Notes: generated by a model from the sequence alone, not told the origin. 30,475 bases of DNA from an uncultured Christensenella sp. (GCA_910583545.1 CAJTXM010000019.1:1-30475), one strand, 5' to 3'. Shown: positions 22,109-29,197, numbered from the stretch's first letter. Made by a program: numbers and translations.

Positions 22109-23335
22109 TTGGCACACAACGTCATTGCGGAAGCGAAAAGGTGTCTTAACTGTAAAAATCCGCTGTGCAGAAAGGGCTGTCCCATAAACACGCCCATACC
22201 TATGTTTATATCCGCGTTTCTTAACGGAGACATTAAAAGCGCGGGCAAAATGCTGTTTGAAAACAATCCGCTGTCCGTCGTCTGTTCTATAGTATGCAAC
22301 CACGCCGACCAGTGTCAGGGGCACTGTATAAGGGGGATAAAGGGCGAACCCGTCGAAGTCAGCACTATCGAAAATTTTGTATCCTCGCACTACCTCGACG
22401 CTTTGGAACTTGAAAAAGCCGAACCCAACGGAATAAAAGTTGCCGTTGTCGGCGCAGGTCCGGCAGGAATTACCATTGCTATTAAGATGGCACAGCTCGG
22501 CTACGACGTGACCGTATTCGAATCGAAGAGCGAAATAGGCGGAGTTCTCAGATACGGTATCCCCGAATTCCGACTGCCCAAATCGATAGTAGACAGATAT
22601 CTTAACATACTCTATAAATTAGGCGTCAAAATCAAATTCAACGTAACAATCGGAAAGGCGTTCGGCATAGAGGAACTTTTCCGCGACGGGTTCAAGGCGA
22701 TTTCGATAGGAACGGGCGTTACCTGGCCCATATCCCTCAACGTAAAGGGCGAAACGCTGGGGCACGTTCATTACGGCGTACACTACCTCGAACGCCCCGA
22801 AGTATATCAGCTCGGCGATAAAGTAGTGATAATAGGCGCAGGAAACGTCGCAATGGACGTTGCGCGCACCGCGCTCCGCCGAGGCGCAAAGAGCGTAAAA
22901 GTCGTTATGAGAAGCGACAAATATTCCGCAAGCAAAGAGGAAAAGGAATATGCCGAAATCGAGGGCGCGGAATTCATATTCTGCAAGTCGCCCGTAGAAA
23001 TAACCGACAAGGGCGTAATGTTCGCCGACACAGTTTGCGACGAAAACCACAGAGTTGTTTCCGCTTCCGACAAGCCCGAACTTATGGAAGCCGATTCGGT
23101 TCTTATCTGCATTTCGCAAAAACCGTCTAATCTGATTCTGACTCAGACGGCAGGGCTTGAAACAAACGAACGTGGACTTGTGAAAATCAACGAGGACGGT
23201 TCGACCTCGCGCGCGGGGCTGTTTGCCTCAGGCGACGTAGTCAAGGGCGCAAAGACCGTAGTCGAAGCCGCCGAAACCTCGAAGCGCGTTGCGTTGGCAA
23301 TGCACGAATATTTGCAGAAATTGCCAAAAGAATAA
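22109..23335 (+). CDS. GltD/NfnB-type NAD(P)-dependent flavoprotein with N-terminal Fe-S domain
   Basis: I use TTG 22109: AGGAGGG is 8 nt upstream and the earlier GTG lies inside the promoter. The 408-aa product has an N-terminal ferredoxin-type domain with eight cysteines (C12, C15, C20, C24; C59, C63, C69, C73) able to hold two [4Fe-4S] clusters. An FAD-binding Rossmann part follows ('VAVVGAGPAGITIAIKMAQLGYDVTVFE'), then an NAD(P) part ('VVIIGAGNVAMDVARTALRRGAKSVKVVMR'). This is the small-subunit layout of glutamate synthase, dihydropyrimidine dehydrogenase-like and NfnB (ferredoxin-NADP oxidoreductase) proteins. No large glutamate synthase subunit or NfnA lies in the window, so electron partners are unknown. 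Single-gene unit with own terminator. Confidence 0.9.
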   Translation: MAHNVIAEAKRCLNCKNPLCRKGCPINTPIPMFISAFLNGDIKSAGKMLFENNPLSVVCSIVCNHADQCQGHCIRGIKGEPVEVSTIENFVSSHYLDALELEKAEPNGIKVAVVGAGPAGITIAIKMAQLGYDVTVFESKSEIGGVLRYGIPEFRLPKSIVDRYLNILYKLGVKIKFNVTIGKAFGIEELFRDGFKAISIGTGVTWPISLNVKGETLGHVHYGVHYLERPEVYQLGDKVVIIGAGNVAMDVARTALRRGAKSVKVVMRSDKYSASKEEKEYAEIEGAEFIFCKSPVEITDKGVMFADTVCDENHRVVSASDKPELMEADSVLICISQKPSNLILTQTAGLETNERGLVKINEDGSTSRAGLFASGDVVKGAKTVVEAAETSKRVALAMHEYLQKLPKE

Positions 23336-23345
23336 AAAAATTCAT

Positions 23346-23378
23346 ACAGTCCGAGCATTTTTAAATTGCTCGGACTGT
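23346..23378. terminator. Bidirectional terminator between the GltD-like and DUF6809-like genes
   Basis: ACAGTCCGAGCA and TGCTCGGACTGT form a 12-bp stem with a 9-nt loop. T-rich tracts follow on both strands. It ends one base before the stop of the convergent gene. Confidence 0.85.
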
Positions 23379-23379
23379 T

Positions 23380-23643
23380 TTAATCGAACATACTTTCGGA
23401 AACTATACGAATACCGACTTTTACTCCCTGCCTGAAATACAACTTGGTTGCAACGCTATACTCCTCCATTACCGTTTCTTCGAATTTATAAAATTCTTTA
23501 AGCTGTTCTTCCGTAAGCTTTGCTTTCAATTTCTCCGCTATTCTGTCGCTCAACATTTCTATCCTTTCAAATTCAGCGTCCACCTCTATTATCTTCCTCA
23601 TATCGTCGTCATAATATAAATAATCGATTACCGACATTTCCAT
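23380..23643 (-). CDS. DUF6809-like small helical protein, second copy
   Basis: Of the closely spaced ATGs, I choose 23643 because GGAGGT then stands 7 nt upstream; 23649 would be too near. The 87-aa product begins 'MSVIDYLYYDD' and contains 'KLKAKLTEEQLKEFYKFEETVMEEYSVATKLYFRQGVKVGIRIVSESMF'. This parallels the 9767-10021 protein ('KLTDEQKKLLIEIYNAS ... FREGFKWGMLVAAEVFGE'). All-helical and acidic. The promoter TTGACG/TATAAT lies in the divergent region with the XRE gene. Confidence 0.75.
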   Translation of the reverse strand: MEMSVIDYLYYDDDMRKIIEVDAEFERIEMLSDRIAEKLKAKLTEEQLKEFYKFEETVMEEYSVATKLYFRQGVKVGIRIVSESMFD

Positions 23644-23666
23644 TTTCATTACCTCCTGTTTCAATC

Positions 23667-23696
23667 ATTATACCGCACCTGATAGATGCACGTCAA
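23667..23696 (-). promoter_or_regulatory. Promoter of the DUF6809-like gene
   Basis: On the minus strand TTGACG (23691-23696) and TATAAT (23667-23672) are 18 nt apart. The diad repeat overlaps the spacer. Confidence 0.7.
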
Positions 23697-23717
23697 GTAA
23701 AATGCACCCAACAGGTG
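23676..23717. promoter_or_regulatory. Diad operator-like repeat between divergent genes
   Basis: CACCTGATAGATGCA (23676-23690) is matched by the reverse complement of 23703-23717, CACCTGTTGGGTGCA, giving the half site CACCTG-N5-TGCA in opposite orientation with a 12-nt gap. It overlaps the promoter of the DUF6809-like gene and lies 25 nt before the XRE ATG. Confidence 0.6.
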
Positions 23718-23741
23718 ATAAAATTGATTTGAGGTGATATA

Positions 23742-23969
23742 ATGATTGAATTAAGCAAAATACAGACAAAACTTGCAGAAGCCATACAGCAGAGCGGAAA
23801 AACTTATTCTGAAATCGCTAACAAAATCGGAGTAAAACATCAACAAATATCTTGCTACATACGCGGACAAAAAATGCCTGCGCTGGATACTTTTGCAAAG
23901 CTATGCGCGGTGCTTGATCTGGACGCAAACGATATTCTTTGCATAAGTGAATATGAAGCCATAAATTAA
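23742..23969 (+). CDS. Small XRE-family transcription regulator
   Basis: The 75-aa protein is a single helix-turn-helix domain: 'LAEAIQQSGKTYSEIANKIGVKHQQISCYIRGQKMPALDTFAKLCAVLDLDANDILCISEYE'. GAGGTG precedes the ATG at 6 nt. The gene is divergent from a DUF6809-like gene with a diad operator between, so it probably represses both. A strong terminator follows. The design repeats that of the 4003-4212 gene. Confidence 0.9.
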   Translation: MIELSKIQTKLAEAIQQSGKTYSEIANKIGVKHQQISCYIRGQKMPALDTFAKLCAVLDLDANDILCISEYEAIN

Positions 23970-23982
23970 GTTGCAGGATAGA

Positions 23983-24014
23983 AACGGCGTTGCGGTTTTC
24001 ACCGCAACGCCGTT
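23983..24014. terminator. Bidirectional terminator, 14-bp stem
   Basis: AACGGCGTTGCGGT and ACCGCAACGCCGTT are perfect complements around TTTC. TAATTTTTATTT follows on the plus strand. It serves the XRE gene and the convergent BspA lipoprotein gene. Confidence 0.8.
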
Positions 24015-24019
24015 AATTT

Positions 24020-25186
24020 TTATTTCCATATTTCGGGGGTTCCGTTATTGTAGTGCCATAAATTCGTCACGCCGTCAATTTTATTTTCCGAGTAGAAATA
24101 CAGCACCGCTTCGCTGTTGTCGATTATGCCCGTTTCGGGATTGTAAGAGCTGAGCGAGTTGTTATTGTTGATTTTTATCGCATTCCACTCTTCCTCGCTG
24201 CCCTCGTAAAACACCTCTTTGAGCAACGGTATTTTGTAGAACGAAAAAGCCGCCATTTCCTTTACGGATTTGGGAATAACTATCGTTTGCAGATTACTGA
24301 TGTCGTAGAAAGCCGAATAGCCGACTTTAGTTACGGTCTTGCCGAGATATACCTCTTGAAGCGACCAGCATCCGCTGAAAAACCATTCGGGAATTTCGGG
24401 GAACTTTTCGGGCAAACGAACCTTTTTAAGGTTTCCGCAGTTCATAAACATTCCCACCATCGAAAAGTCGCCGTCGGTGAGAGTGGACGTCGTATATCCG
24501 CCGTCGGTGAGTTCGTAATAAAAACCTATCTCCGTAAGGCTTTCGGGGAAAGTTATTTCCTCTAAGGCATTACAACCCGTGAACACGCTTCTGCCCATAC
24601 GTTTCACGCCCTCTTCGAAGTTTACGTCGGTGAGCGCGGAACAACCGCTGAACGCGTCCGAGCCGATAAAGCGAACACTCGACGGAATCGTGACGGCTTC
24701 AAGCGAAGTACAGTATCCGAACGCCACGTCGCCTATATTCTCTATTCCGTTGCCCAAATCGAGGATTTTTAAGCTTTCGCAGTTTTCAAAGGCGTAACGG
24801 CGGATTTTCGTCACGCTGTCGGGTATTTTTACTTCGGTTATATATCTGTTGCCAAGGAACGCACCCTCGCCGATTTCGGTTACGGGTCTGCCCCTGTAAG
24901 ACGACGGAATTTCAAGCTTTACCGAAGAAAGATTGCCTATACCGCGCACGCTGTAACCCGTAATCTGACCGTCTTTGACGATTTCCGAATAATAGAAATC
25001 TTCGTAAACTTCGGTTTTGCCTGCGTTGAGCTCCTTTCCGTCGGTCAGAACTATGATAAGCTCGCCCTTATCGTTTATATACGTCCTCTCAATTCCGAGG
25101 CCGTCGCTGCCGTTTCCGCACGCCGAAAACGGAACAGCTAAAAGCGAGAGCAGAACCGCCGCAGCCGAAGCTAAAAATTTTTTCAT
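24020..25186 (-). CDS. BspA-type leucine-rich repeat lipoprotein
   Basis: The 388-aa protein has a lipoprotein signal with C23 (MKKFLASAAAVLLSLLAVPFSAC). Residues about 90-345 carry a series of LRR_5/BspA repeats of 22-24 residues: 'AFLGNRYITEVKIPDSVTKIRRYAFENCESLKILDL', 'AFGYCTSLEAVTIPSSVRFIGSDAFSGCSALTDVNF', 'VFTGCNALEEITFPESLTEIG', 'WFSGCWSLQEVYLGKTVTKVGYSAF'. The end resembles the tail of the zinc-ribbon protein ('EVFYEGSEEEWNAIKI' beside 'ITYKGTKAQWKAIEKG'). It is surface-anchored and probably adhesive or binding in role. Two tandem hairpins separate it from the SecB-like gene upstream. Confidence 0.88.
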   Translation of the reverse strand: MKKFLASAAAVLLSLLAVPFSACGNGSDGLGIERTYINDKGELIIVLTDGKELNAGKTEVYEDFYYSEIVKDGQITGYSVRGIGNLSSVKLEIPSSYRGRPVTEIGEGAFLGNRYITEVKIPDSVTKIRRYAFENCESLKILDLGNGIENIGDVAFGYCTSLEAVTIPSSVRFIGSDAFSGCSALTDVNFEEGVKRMGRSVFTGCNALEEITFPESLTEIGFYYELTDGGYTTSTLTDGDFSMVGMFMNCGNLKKVRLPEKFPEIPEWFFSGCWSLQEVYLGKTVTKVGYSAFYDISNLQTIVIPKSVKEMAAFSFYKIPLLKEVFYEGSEEEWNAIKINNNNSLSSYNPETGIIDNSEAVLYFYSENKIDGVTNLWHYNNGTPEIWK

Positions 25187-25260
25187 AAGCCACCTCTTAA
25201 TTCCCGTTGCCTTTTTAATTATTTTAAATTATAAACAAAAATTCATTCGTTGTCAATTTA

Positions 25261-25291
25261 AAAAATGCCCGATGCTCAGTCGGGCATTTTT
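25261..25291 (-). terminator. Second hairpin of a tandem terminator
   Basis: AAAAATGCCCGA and TCGGGCATTTTT flank a 7-nt loop. It lies 60 nt below the SecB-like gene, after the hairpin at 25311. Confidence 0.75.
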
Positions 25292-25310
25292 CAGTAAAAT
25301 CCGGCAAGTA

Positions 25311-25339
25311 AAAAAGTGCGCTTTTTATGCGCACTTTTT
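25311..25339 (-). terminator. Terminator of the SecB-like gene
   Basis: AAAAAGTGCGC and GCGCACTTTTT make an 11-bp stem with a 7-nt loop, 13 nt past the stop at 25353. T-tracts occur on both sides. Confidence 0.8.
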
Positions 25340-25352
25340 CATTTTTCTTTAA

Positions 25353-25787
25353 TCAGTTGAGTTTGGAATTGTCTACCGAGAAAGCGTAAACGTCTCTGTC
25401 CTCGGGGAAGATGGGGCCCGTGATAACGGGGAGGTTCAAAGGCGCGATATACGCGCTTGCCGTAAGGTTTGTCACGGCCGATCTCAGATAGGGATAAATG
25501 AGCTTTGTCGCCTCTATAACGAAGCTCCTCTCCTCGCTCTCGTTTGCAACTTCCACTTCGAACACGCCGACAAGCGTTACGTTGATATCGAAGGGTTTCG
25601 GCTCGGCTTCGGTAGAAGCGATTTTAACCGAAAGAACAACGAAATTTATTTTTTCGTTTCCGTTGACTTTTCTGACCTGACGCGAAAACTGGGGTTTGAT
25701 ATCGAGTTTCTGGTCCGGTTCCAACTTAACGTGGTTGAGCTTGAACGAAAGCTCTTCGGCAGTAATGCCTTTAAAATCGAATTTCAT
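25353..25787 (-). CDS. SecB-like chaperone
   Basis: SecB-fold proteins bind unfolded chains before export or as toxin-antitoxin chaperones. The 144-aa protein has the strands expected for the fold ('LKLNHVKLEPDQKLDIKPQFSRQVRKVNGNEKINFVVLSVKI' and 'NVTLVGVFEVEV'), then the helix 'ATKLIYPYLRSAVTNLTASAYIAPLNLPVITG'. That last segment fits the SecB pattern of PYxR, then a turn and a Leu-Pro-rich strand. The C-terminus lacks the zinc-binding tail that contacts SecA. No toxin-antitoxin genes are adjacent. It has its own consensus promoter TTGACA/TATAAT and a GGAG site. Family assigned from pattern, not by a search. Confidence 0.72.
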   Translation of the reverse strand: MKFDFKGITAEELSFKLNHVKLEPDQKLDIKPQFSRQVRKVNGNEKINFVVLSVKIASTEAEPKPFDINVTLVGVFEVEVANESEERSFVIEATKLIYPYLRSAVTNLTASAYIAPLNLPVITGPIFPEDRDVYAFSVDNSKLN

Positions 25788-25816
25788 AATTATTTACTCC
25801 AAAAGTTATTAACTCA

Positions 25817-25845
25817 ATTATACCCGAATACGGCGGCGATGTCAA
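25817..25845 (-). promoter_or_regulatory. Consensus promoter of the SecB-like gene
   Basis: TTGACA (25840-25845) and TATAAT (25817-25822) are exact consensus with 17 nt between, on the minus strand. It is the strongest promoter by sequence in the window. Confidence 0.85.
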
Positions 25846-25862
25846 TCAATCGGCGTTTTTAA

Positions 25863-25891
25863 TTGATTAATTTTTCCCCTTGTTATATAAT
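25863..25891 (+). promoter_or_regulatory. Promoter of the RNase G/E gene
   Basis: TTGATT (25863-25868) and TATAAT (25886-25891) are 17 nt apart. About 25 nt of leader without a clear Shine-Dalgarno precede the ATG at 25923. Confidence 0.7.
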
Positions 25892-25922
25892 TAAGTAAAA
25901 AAACAGCATTAACGGCAGTAAT

Positions 25923-27395
25923 ATGAAAAAAACTTTATACTTCGACGAGGTTTGCGGATACACCGTGTCCGCCGTGACCGAAAACGGATTACTGTCCGAA
26001 TTCGGCTTCGAAAAGAAAAACAGTCAGTCTATAAAAGGGAATATCTATAAAGGCAGAATAGTCAACGTTTTGCAGGGTATGCAGGCGGCTTTCGTCGACT
26101 GCGGTCTGGAACGCACCTGTTACCTTTCCGCCGACGACGCTCTGCCCGACGGCGAAGACGCCGATACCGATTTTCCCGACCTCAGAGAGGGCGACGAAGT
26201 AATGGTTCAGGTCGTCAAGCCGCCCGTAGGCAAGAAGGGCGCGAAGGTCACGCTGTTCCCCTCTTTCGTGGGCAAAAACGTTATTTATCTGCCGAAGACT
26301 CCGTTTATCGGCGTTTCGAGAAAAATCACAGACGAGGAACTGAGGAACAACCTCGCATACTGCGCAAAAAGTCTTATCGGCGAAAACGAGGGGGTCGTGC
26401 TCCGCGCGGCTTCGCCGTACGTCAAGCGCGATATGATTGTAACGGAGCTTAACAGCTTAAAAGAAATTTATAATTCGGTCGTTTTATCTTACAAAAACGC
26501 CGGAATCGGCTCGCTTCTGTATTCCGAAGTCGGACTGTTAAGGCGCGTATTAAGAGATATTTTAAGCCTTGATATAGAGGAGATACACGTCGGCAACGGC
26601 AGACTTGAAAAACTGATAGAAAATTTTTACACACTGTTTCCGCCTGCAAAACGCAGACCGGTAATATTGCACGGGTCGGAAAAAGATATGTTTTTTCAAC
26701 TCGGACTGAGCGAAAAGATTATCGCGCTTACCGACCGCAGAGTCGAACTCGGAAACGGCGCTTTTTTAGTTATAGACAAGTGCGAAGCAATGACCGTTAT
26801 CGACGTCAACACGGGCAGGTATACGGGCGACGACAGCCTTGAACAGACCGTATATCACACCAACCTTTTAGCGGCGGGAGAGATTGCAAGGCAGGTAAAA
26901 CTCAGGGATATCGGCGGAATAATCGTCGTCGATTTCATAGATATGTCAAGCGCGTCGCACAACCGCACGGTTGTTGAAGAACTCGAAAAGGCTTTGAAAA
27001 AGGACGGCTCGCACTGCAACGTTGGGCAGATGTCGGAATTCGGGCTTGTGGAATTTACGAGAAAACGCGAAAATTCAAGCGTTATACAGCTTATGTCCAA
27101 ACCGTGCAGACAGTGCAAAAAAGGCTACGGCGCATCTCCCAAACTGACGCTGTTCGTTATGCGCGCCAAACTTTCGGAACTTTATTGCGACGGTATAAAA
27201 CAAATTCTGATAGACCTGAGCGCAGACTGTTTCAACGAACTGTTTTCATTTGAAGAACTTATAAACGACTTGAAATCAAAGTTCCCCGACGCGGAAATTT
27301 ACGCGCTCGCGCACCGCAGTTATTCGGACGAAGCCCTGCACTTCCGCTACGGCAATGAATTTAACGTTCCGGATAAAGCCGTTAAAATATATTAA
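25923..27395 (+). CDS. rng: Ribonuclease E/G family endoribonuclease
   Basis: This single-strand-specific endonuclease acts in rRNA maturation and mRNA decay. The 490-aa protein has an S1-like domain near residues 36-120 ('KGNIYKGRIVNVLQGMQAAFVDCGLERTCYLSADDA'). The RNase core follows ('KAGIGSLLYSEVGLL'). 'VIDVNTGRYTG' (D294) and 'GIIVVDFIDM' (D337) are 43 residues apart, as for the two catalytic aspartates of the family, and 'CRQCKKGYG' is a zinc-link cysteine pair. Length fits RNase G, without the long C-terminal scaffold of RNase E. Position before rplU-rpmA is the known clostridial order, though 1.1 kb of other sequence intervenes here. Confidence 0.95.
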   Translation: MKKTLYFDEVCGYTVSAVTENGLLSEFGFEKKNSQSIKGNIYKGRIVNVLQGMQAAFVDCGLERTCYLSADDALPDGEDADTDFPDLREGDEVMVQVVKPPVGKKGAKVTLFPSFVGKNVIYLPKTPFIGVSRKITDEELRNNLAYCAKSLIGENEGVVLRAASPYVKRDMIVTELNSLKEIYNSVVLSYKNAGIGSLLYSEVGLLRRVLRDILSLDIEEIHVGNGRLEKLIENFYTLFPPAKRRPVILHGSEKDMFFQLGLSEKIIALTDRRVELGNGAFLVIDKCEAMTVIDVNTGRYTGDDSLEQTVYHTNLLAAGEIARQVKLRDIGGIIVVDFIDMSSASHNRTVVEELEKALKKDGSHCNVGQMSEFGLVEFTRKRENSSVIQLMSKPCRQCKKGYGASPKLTLFVMRAKLSELYCDGIKQILIDLSADCFNELFSFEELINDLKSKFPDAEIYALAHRSYSDEALHFRYGNEFNVPDKAVKIY

Positions 27396-27802
27396 GCCGT
27401 ACAGCGACCGAGCCCTTGCGCACAGTCCTCGAATTAGCGCCCGGCGAAATGTTTAAAATAAACTGCGTGCGCACGACAAGCAGTCGTCCTTATAATATAG
27501 GCGGCGGTCATAAGGCAAATAATCCTCACTGGTCCGAATATCTTAATTTCAGTTGGAACCCAGGCACGAGTTATTTCGTAATAGACGGAGATACCCCTTC
27601 GGGGACGGAAATGCTTGTCTATAATAGTTTTCCCGATCTTTCGTCTACTGCGAATAACGGAACGTATAACGGCTACCTTAATTTTTTCACGTGGGCAAAT
27701 GCAACGGCAGGATGGACGTCGCAGAACTCTCTGAGCGGTAACCTTGCCTTGAAATCTGCTAAATATTTATTTAAAGTATTTGTTAAAAATATAAACCAAT
27801 AT
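27396..27802 (+). other. Intergenic 400-bp stretch with a doubtful open frame
   Basis: From 27416 (TTG) or 27449 (ATG) one plus-strand frame has a coding-like composition ('FKINCVRTTSSRPYNIGGGHK', 'GTSYFVIDGDTPSGTEML', 'YNSFPDLSSTANNG', 'YLNFFTWANATAGW'), rich in Asn, Thr, Tyr and Trp, like secreted beta proteins. There is no ribosome site. The frame does not stop before the terminator at 27803 but reads through it and into the opposite gene, ending at 27886. It could be a gene remnant that lost both ends or a chance frame. No RNA family is recognised. Confidence 0.35.
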
Positions 27803-27830
27803 AAACCGCCGTCTGTTCAGACGGCGGTTT
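27803..27830. terminator. Bidirectional terminator downstream of rng
   Basis: AAACCGCCGTCT and AGACGGCGGTTT form a strong GC stem with a 4-nt GTTC loop. TGATAATC follows on the plus strand, and TTTATATTGG on the minus strand. Confidence 0.75.
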
Positions 27831-27836
27831 TGATAA

Positions 27837-28277
27837 TCAAAGGAAAGTTTTTAATTTTTTTTCGAAGCCCTCTTCTATTTTTATAAGCTCGTTTAAAAGC
27901 TTTTTGACTTCGGCGTCCATACCGTTCGCGCCGTCCGTTAAAGAGGTTTTCAGAGAAGTTATTCCGTTGACCGTTCCCCTTATCATCATCTGCGCGATAT
28001 TCTGCGAAGAATTGTCGTTTGCGGTGCCCATCTTTATGGCGCTCCACATCATCGCCTTTTTGATGGGGCTGGGTTCTTTGACGTCGATATTATACTTCAA
28101 TGCAAGCGCAGCCGCCTTCGAACAGATTTTTTCGTATTCTTCGTGCTCGCGCATTATCTCCTCGCGGATATCGCCGTCCTCTACCTCGGTTATGATATCC
28201 GATATAGATTCCAAAGCAAGCTGTGCATTGCGATAAATTTCCGCAACTATTTCGCTGTCTGACTTTTTCTTTTCCAT
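27837..28277 (-). CDS. Unknown helical 146-aa protein, ferritin-like helix bundle pattern
   Basis: The 146-aa protein is wholly helical and acidic, without signal or membrane segment. It has long heptad-like segments: 'SEIVAEIYRNAQLALESISDIITEVED', 'REEIMREHEEYEKICSKAAALALKY', 'SPIKKAMMWSAIKMGTANDNSSQNIAQMMIRGTVNGI', 'EVKKLLNELIKIEEGFEKKLKTF'. The shape and the placing of E/H residues suit a four-helix bundle, like small ferritin-like or YciF/DUF2383-type proteins, but no complete metal motif is evident. GGAGG precedes the ATG. It is convergent with rng and divergent from rplU, where direct repeats lie in the shared promoter region. Confidence 0.7.
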   Translation of the reverse strand: MEKKKSDSEIVAEIYRNAQLALESISDIITEVEDGDIREEIMREHEEYEKICSKAAALALKYNIDVKEPSPIKKAMMWSAIKMGTANDNSSQNIAQMMIRGTVNGITSLKTSLTDGANGMDAEVKKLLNELIKIEEGFEKKLKTFL

Positions 28278-28289
28278 TTTAGATCCTCC

Positions 28290-28343
28290 AAATTATGTAC
28301 GCATTATATATTTTTGACCTTAATCGCCGAAATTATGCACGCA
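28290..28343. repeat. Direct repeats AAATTATGYRCGCA upstream of the helical protein gene
   Basis: AAATTATGTACGCA (28290-28303) and AAATTATGCACGCA (28330-28343) match at 13 of 14 positions, 40 nt apart. They flank TATAAT-like sequence in the divergent region between the helical gene and rplU. Confidence 0.5.
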
Positions 28344-28382
28344 AAACCTTTTAAAAAGTTTTACGGTCAATACGATAATTAC

Positions 28383-28411
28383 TTGACTAAAACTTCTGCT
28401 TGTGTTATATT
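28383..28411 (+). promoter_or_regulatory. rplU promoter
   Basis: TTGACT (28383-28388) and TATATT (28406-28411) are 17 nt apart. Transcription should start near 28418 and include an 89-nt leader. Confidence 0.75.
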
Positions 28412-28417
28412 TTTTAA

Positions 28418-28506
28418 CGAGCCGCTCGGAACGGGCACCTAAACGCGCTTTGCGCTGCCTGAGCTTTTGGCAAAATCCGGCGAGACTGGTGAGAGGAGGT
28501 AAAAGT
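28418..28506 (+). ncRNA. Structured leader of the rplU-rpmA operon (L21 leader type)
   Basis: Between the promoter and rplU lies a GC-rich leader with conserved-looking pieces 'GAGCCGCTCGGAACGGGCACC', 'GCGCTTTGCGC', 'TGAGCTTTTGGCAAAATCCGGCG' and 'GAGAGGAGG'. The order resembles the L21 leader RNA found before rplU in Bacillus and relatives, where the leader senses free L21. The match is by recollection of the motif, not by a covariance search. Confidence 0.65.
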
Positions 28507-28866
28507 ATGTACGCAATTTTCGAGAACGGTAGCAAACAGTACAAAGTTTCGGAAGGCGACCTTTTAAAGGTTGAAAAGCTGGACGCAAACGTCGGCGATA
28601 CCGTGCAGTTCCCCGTTGTCCTTACGGCTGACGAAAAGGGAATTCAGGTAGGCAAAGAGGTTGAAAACGTAAAAGTTACCTGCGAAATCGTATCTTTCGG
28701 CAAAGAAAAGAAGATTATCGTCTTCAAGTATAAAGCTAAAAAGAACGAGAGAAAAAAGCAGGGACACAGGCAGCCCTATACCCTTGTCAAAGTTACGGCA
28801 ATCGGTGCAGGCACGGCAAAAAAAGCTTCAGCCAAAAAGACCGAAGCAAAAGCCAAGGCAGAATAA
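28507..28866 (+). CDS. rplU: Ribosomal protein L21
   Basis: L21 binds 23S rRNA. The 119-aa protein begins 'MYAIFENGSKQYKVSEGDLLKVEKLDANVGD' and carries the family signature 'KYKAKKNERKKQGHRQPYT', close to the canonical KxKxRKxxxxKxGHRQ(x)T. The Lys/Ala-rich tail 'KKASAKKTEAKAKAE' adds about 17 residues to the usual 102. GGAGG precedes the ATG by 7 nt. rpmA follows 18 nt later, without the usual prp (ysxB) gene between. Confidence 0.97.
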   Translation: MYAIFENGSKQYKVSEGDLLKVEKLDANVGDTVQFPVVLTADEKGIQVGKEVENVKVTCEIVSFGKEKKIIVFKYKAKKNERKKQGHRQPYTLVKVTAIGAGTAKKASAKKTEAKAKAE

Positions 28867-28884
28867 TTTCAGGAGGATAACGAA

Positions 28885-29163
28885 ATGATTTTTTTAAGAT
28901 TATTCGCCCATAAGAAAGGTACCGGTTCTTCACACAACGGCAGAGACAGTAATCCCAAAATGCTCGGCGTTAAGCGTGCAGACGGACAGCACGTGCTTGC
29001 AGGAAACATTCTTGTAAGACAGCGCGGTTCGAAATTCAGAGCAGGCAAAGGCGTTGGTATGGGCAAGGACGATACGCTGTTCGCACTCGTTGACGGCACC
29101 GTCAAATTCGAGAGAGTGGGCAAAGACGGAAAGCAGGTTTGCGTTTATCCCGTCGCAGAATAA
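28885..29163 (+). CDS. rpmA: Ribosomal protein L27 with short N-terminal extension
   Basis: L27 reaches the peptidyl transferase centre with its N-terminus. The 92-aa protein reads 'MIFLRLFAHKKGTGSSHNGRDSNPKMLGVKRADGQHVLAGNILVRQRGSKFRAGKG', the typical L27 signature. In Bacillota the first residues before HKKG or SKKG are removed by the protease Prp at a 'xLxxFA/xKKG' type site. Here a shorter eight-residue extension ending in FA is visible, but the expected Prp gene between rplU and rpmA is absent. GGAGG is 8 nt before the ATG. Terminator after the stop. Confidence 0.97.
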   Translation: MIFLRLFAHKKGTGSSHNGRDSNPKMLGVKRADGQHVLAGNILVRQRGSKFRAGKGVGMGKDDTLFALVDGTVKFERVGKDGKQVCVYPVAE

Positions 29164-29170
29164 AAAATTC

Positions 29171-29197
29171 AAAAGGCGAGGTATTCCCTCGCCTTTT
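29171..29197 (+). terminator. Terminator of rplU-rpmA
   Basis: AAAAGGCGAGG and CCTCGCCTTTT form an 11-bp stem with a 5-nt loop and TTTTTG following. Confidence 0.85.
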
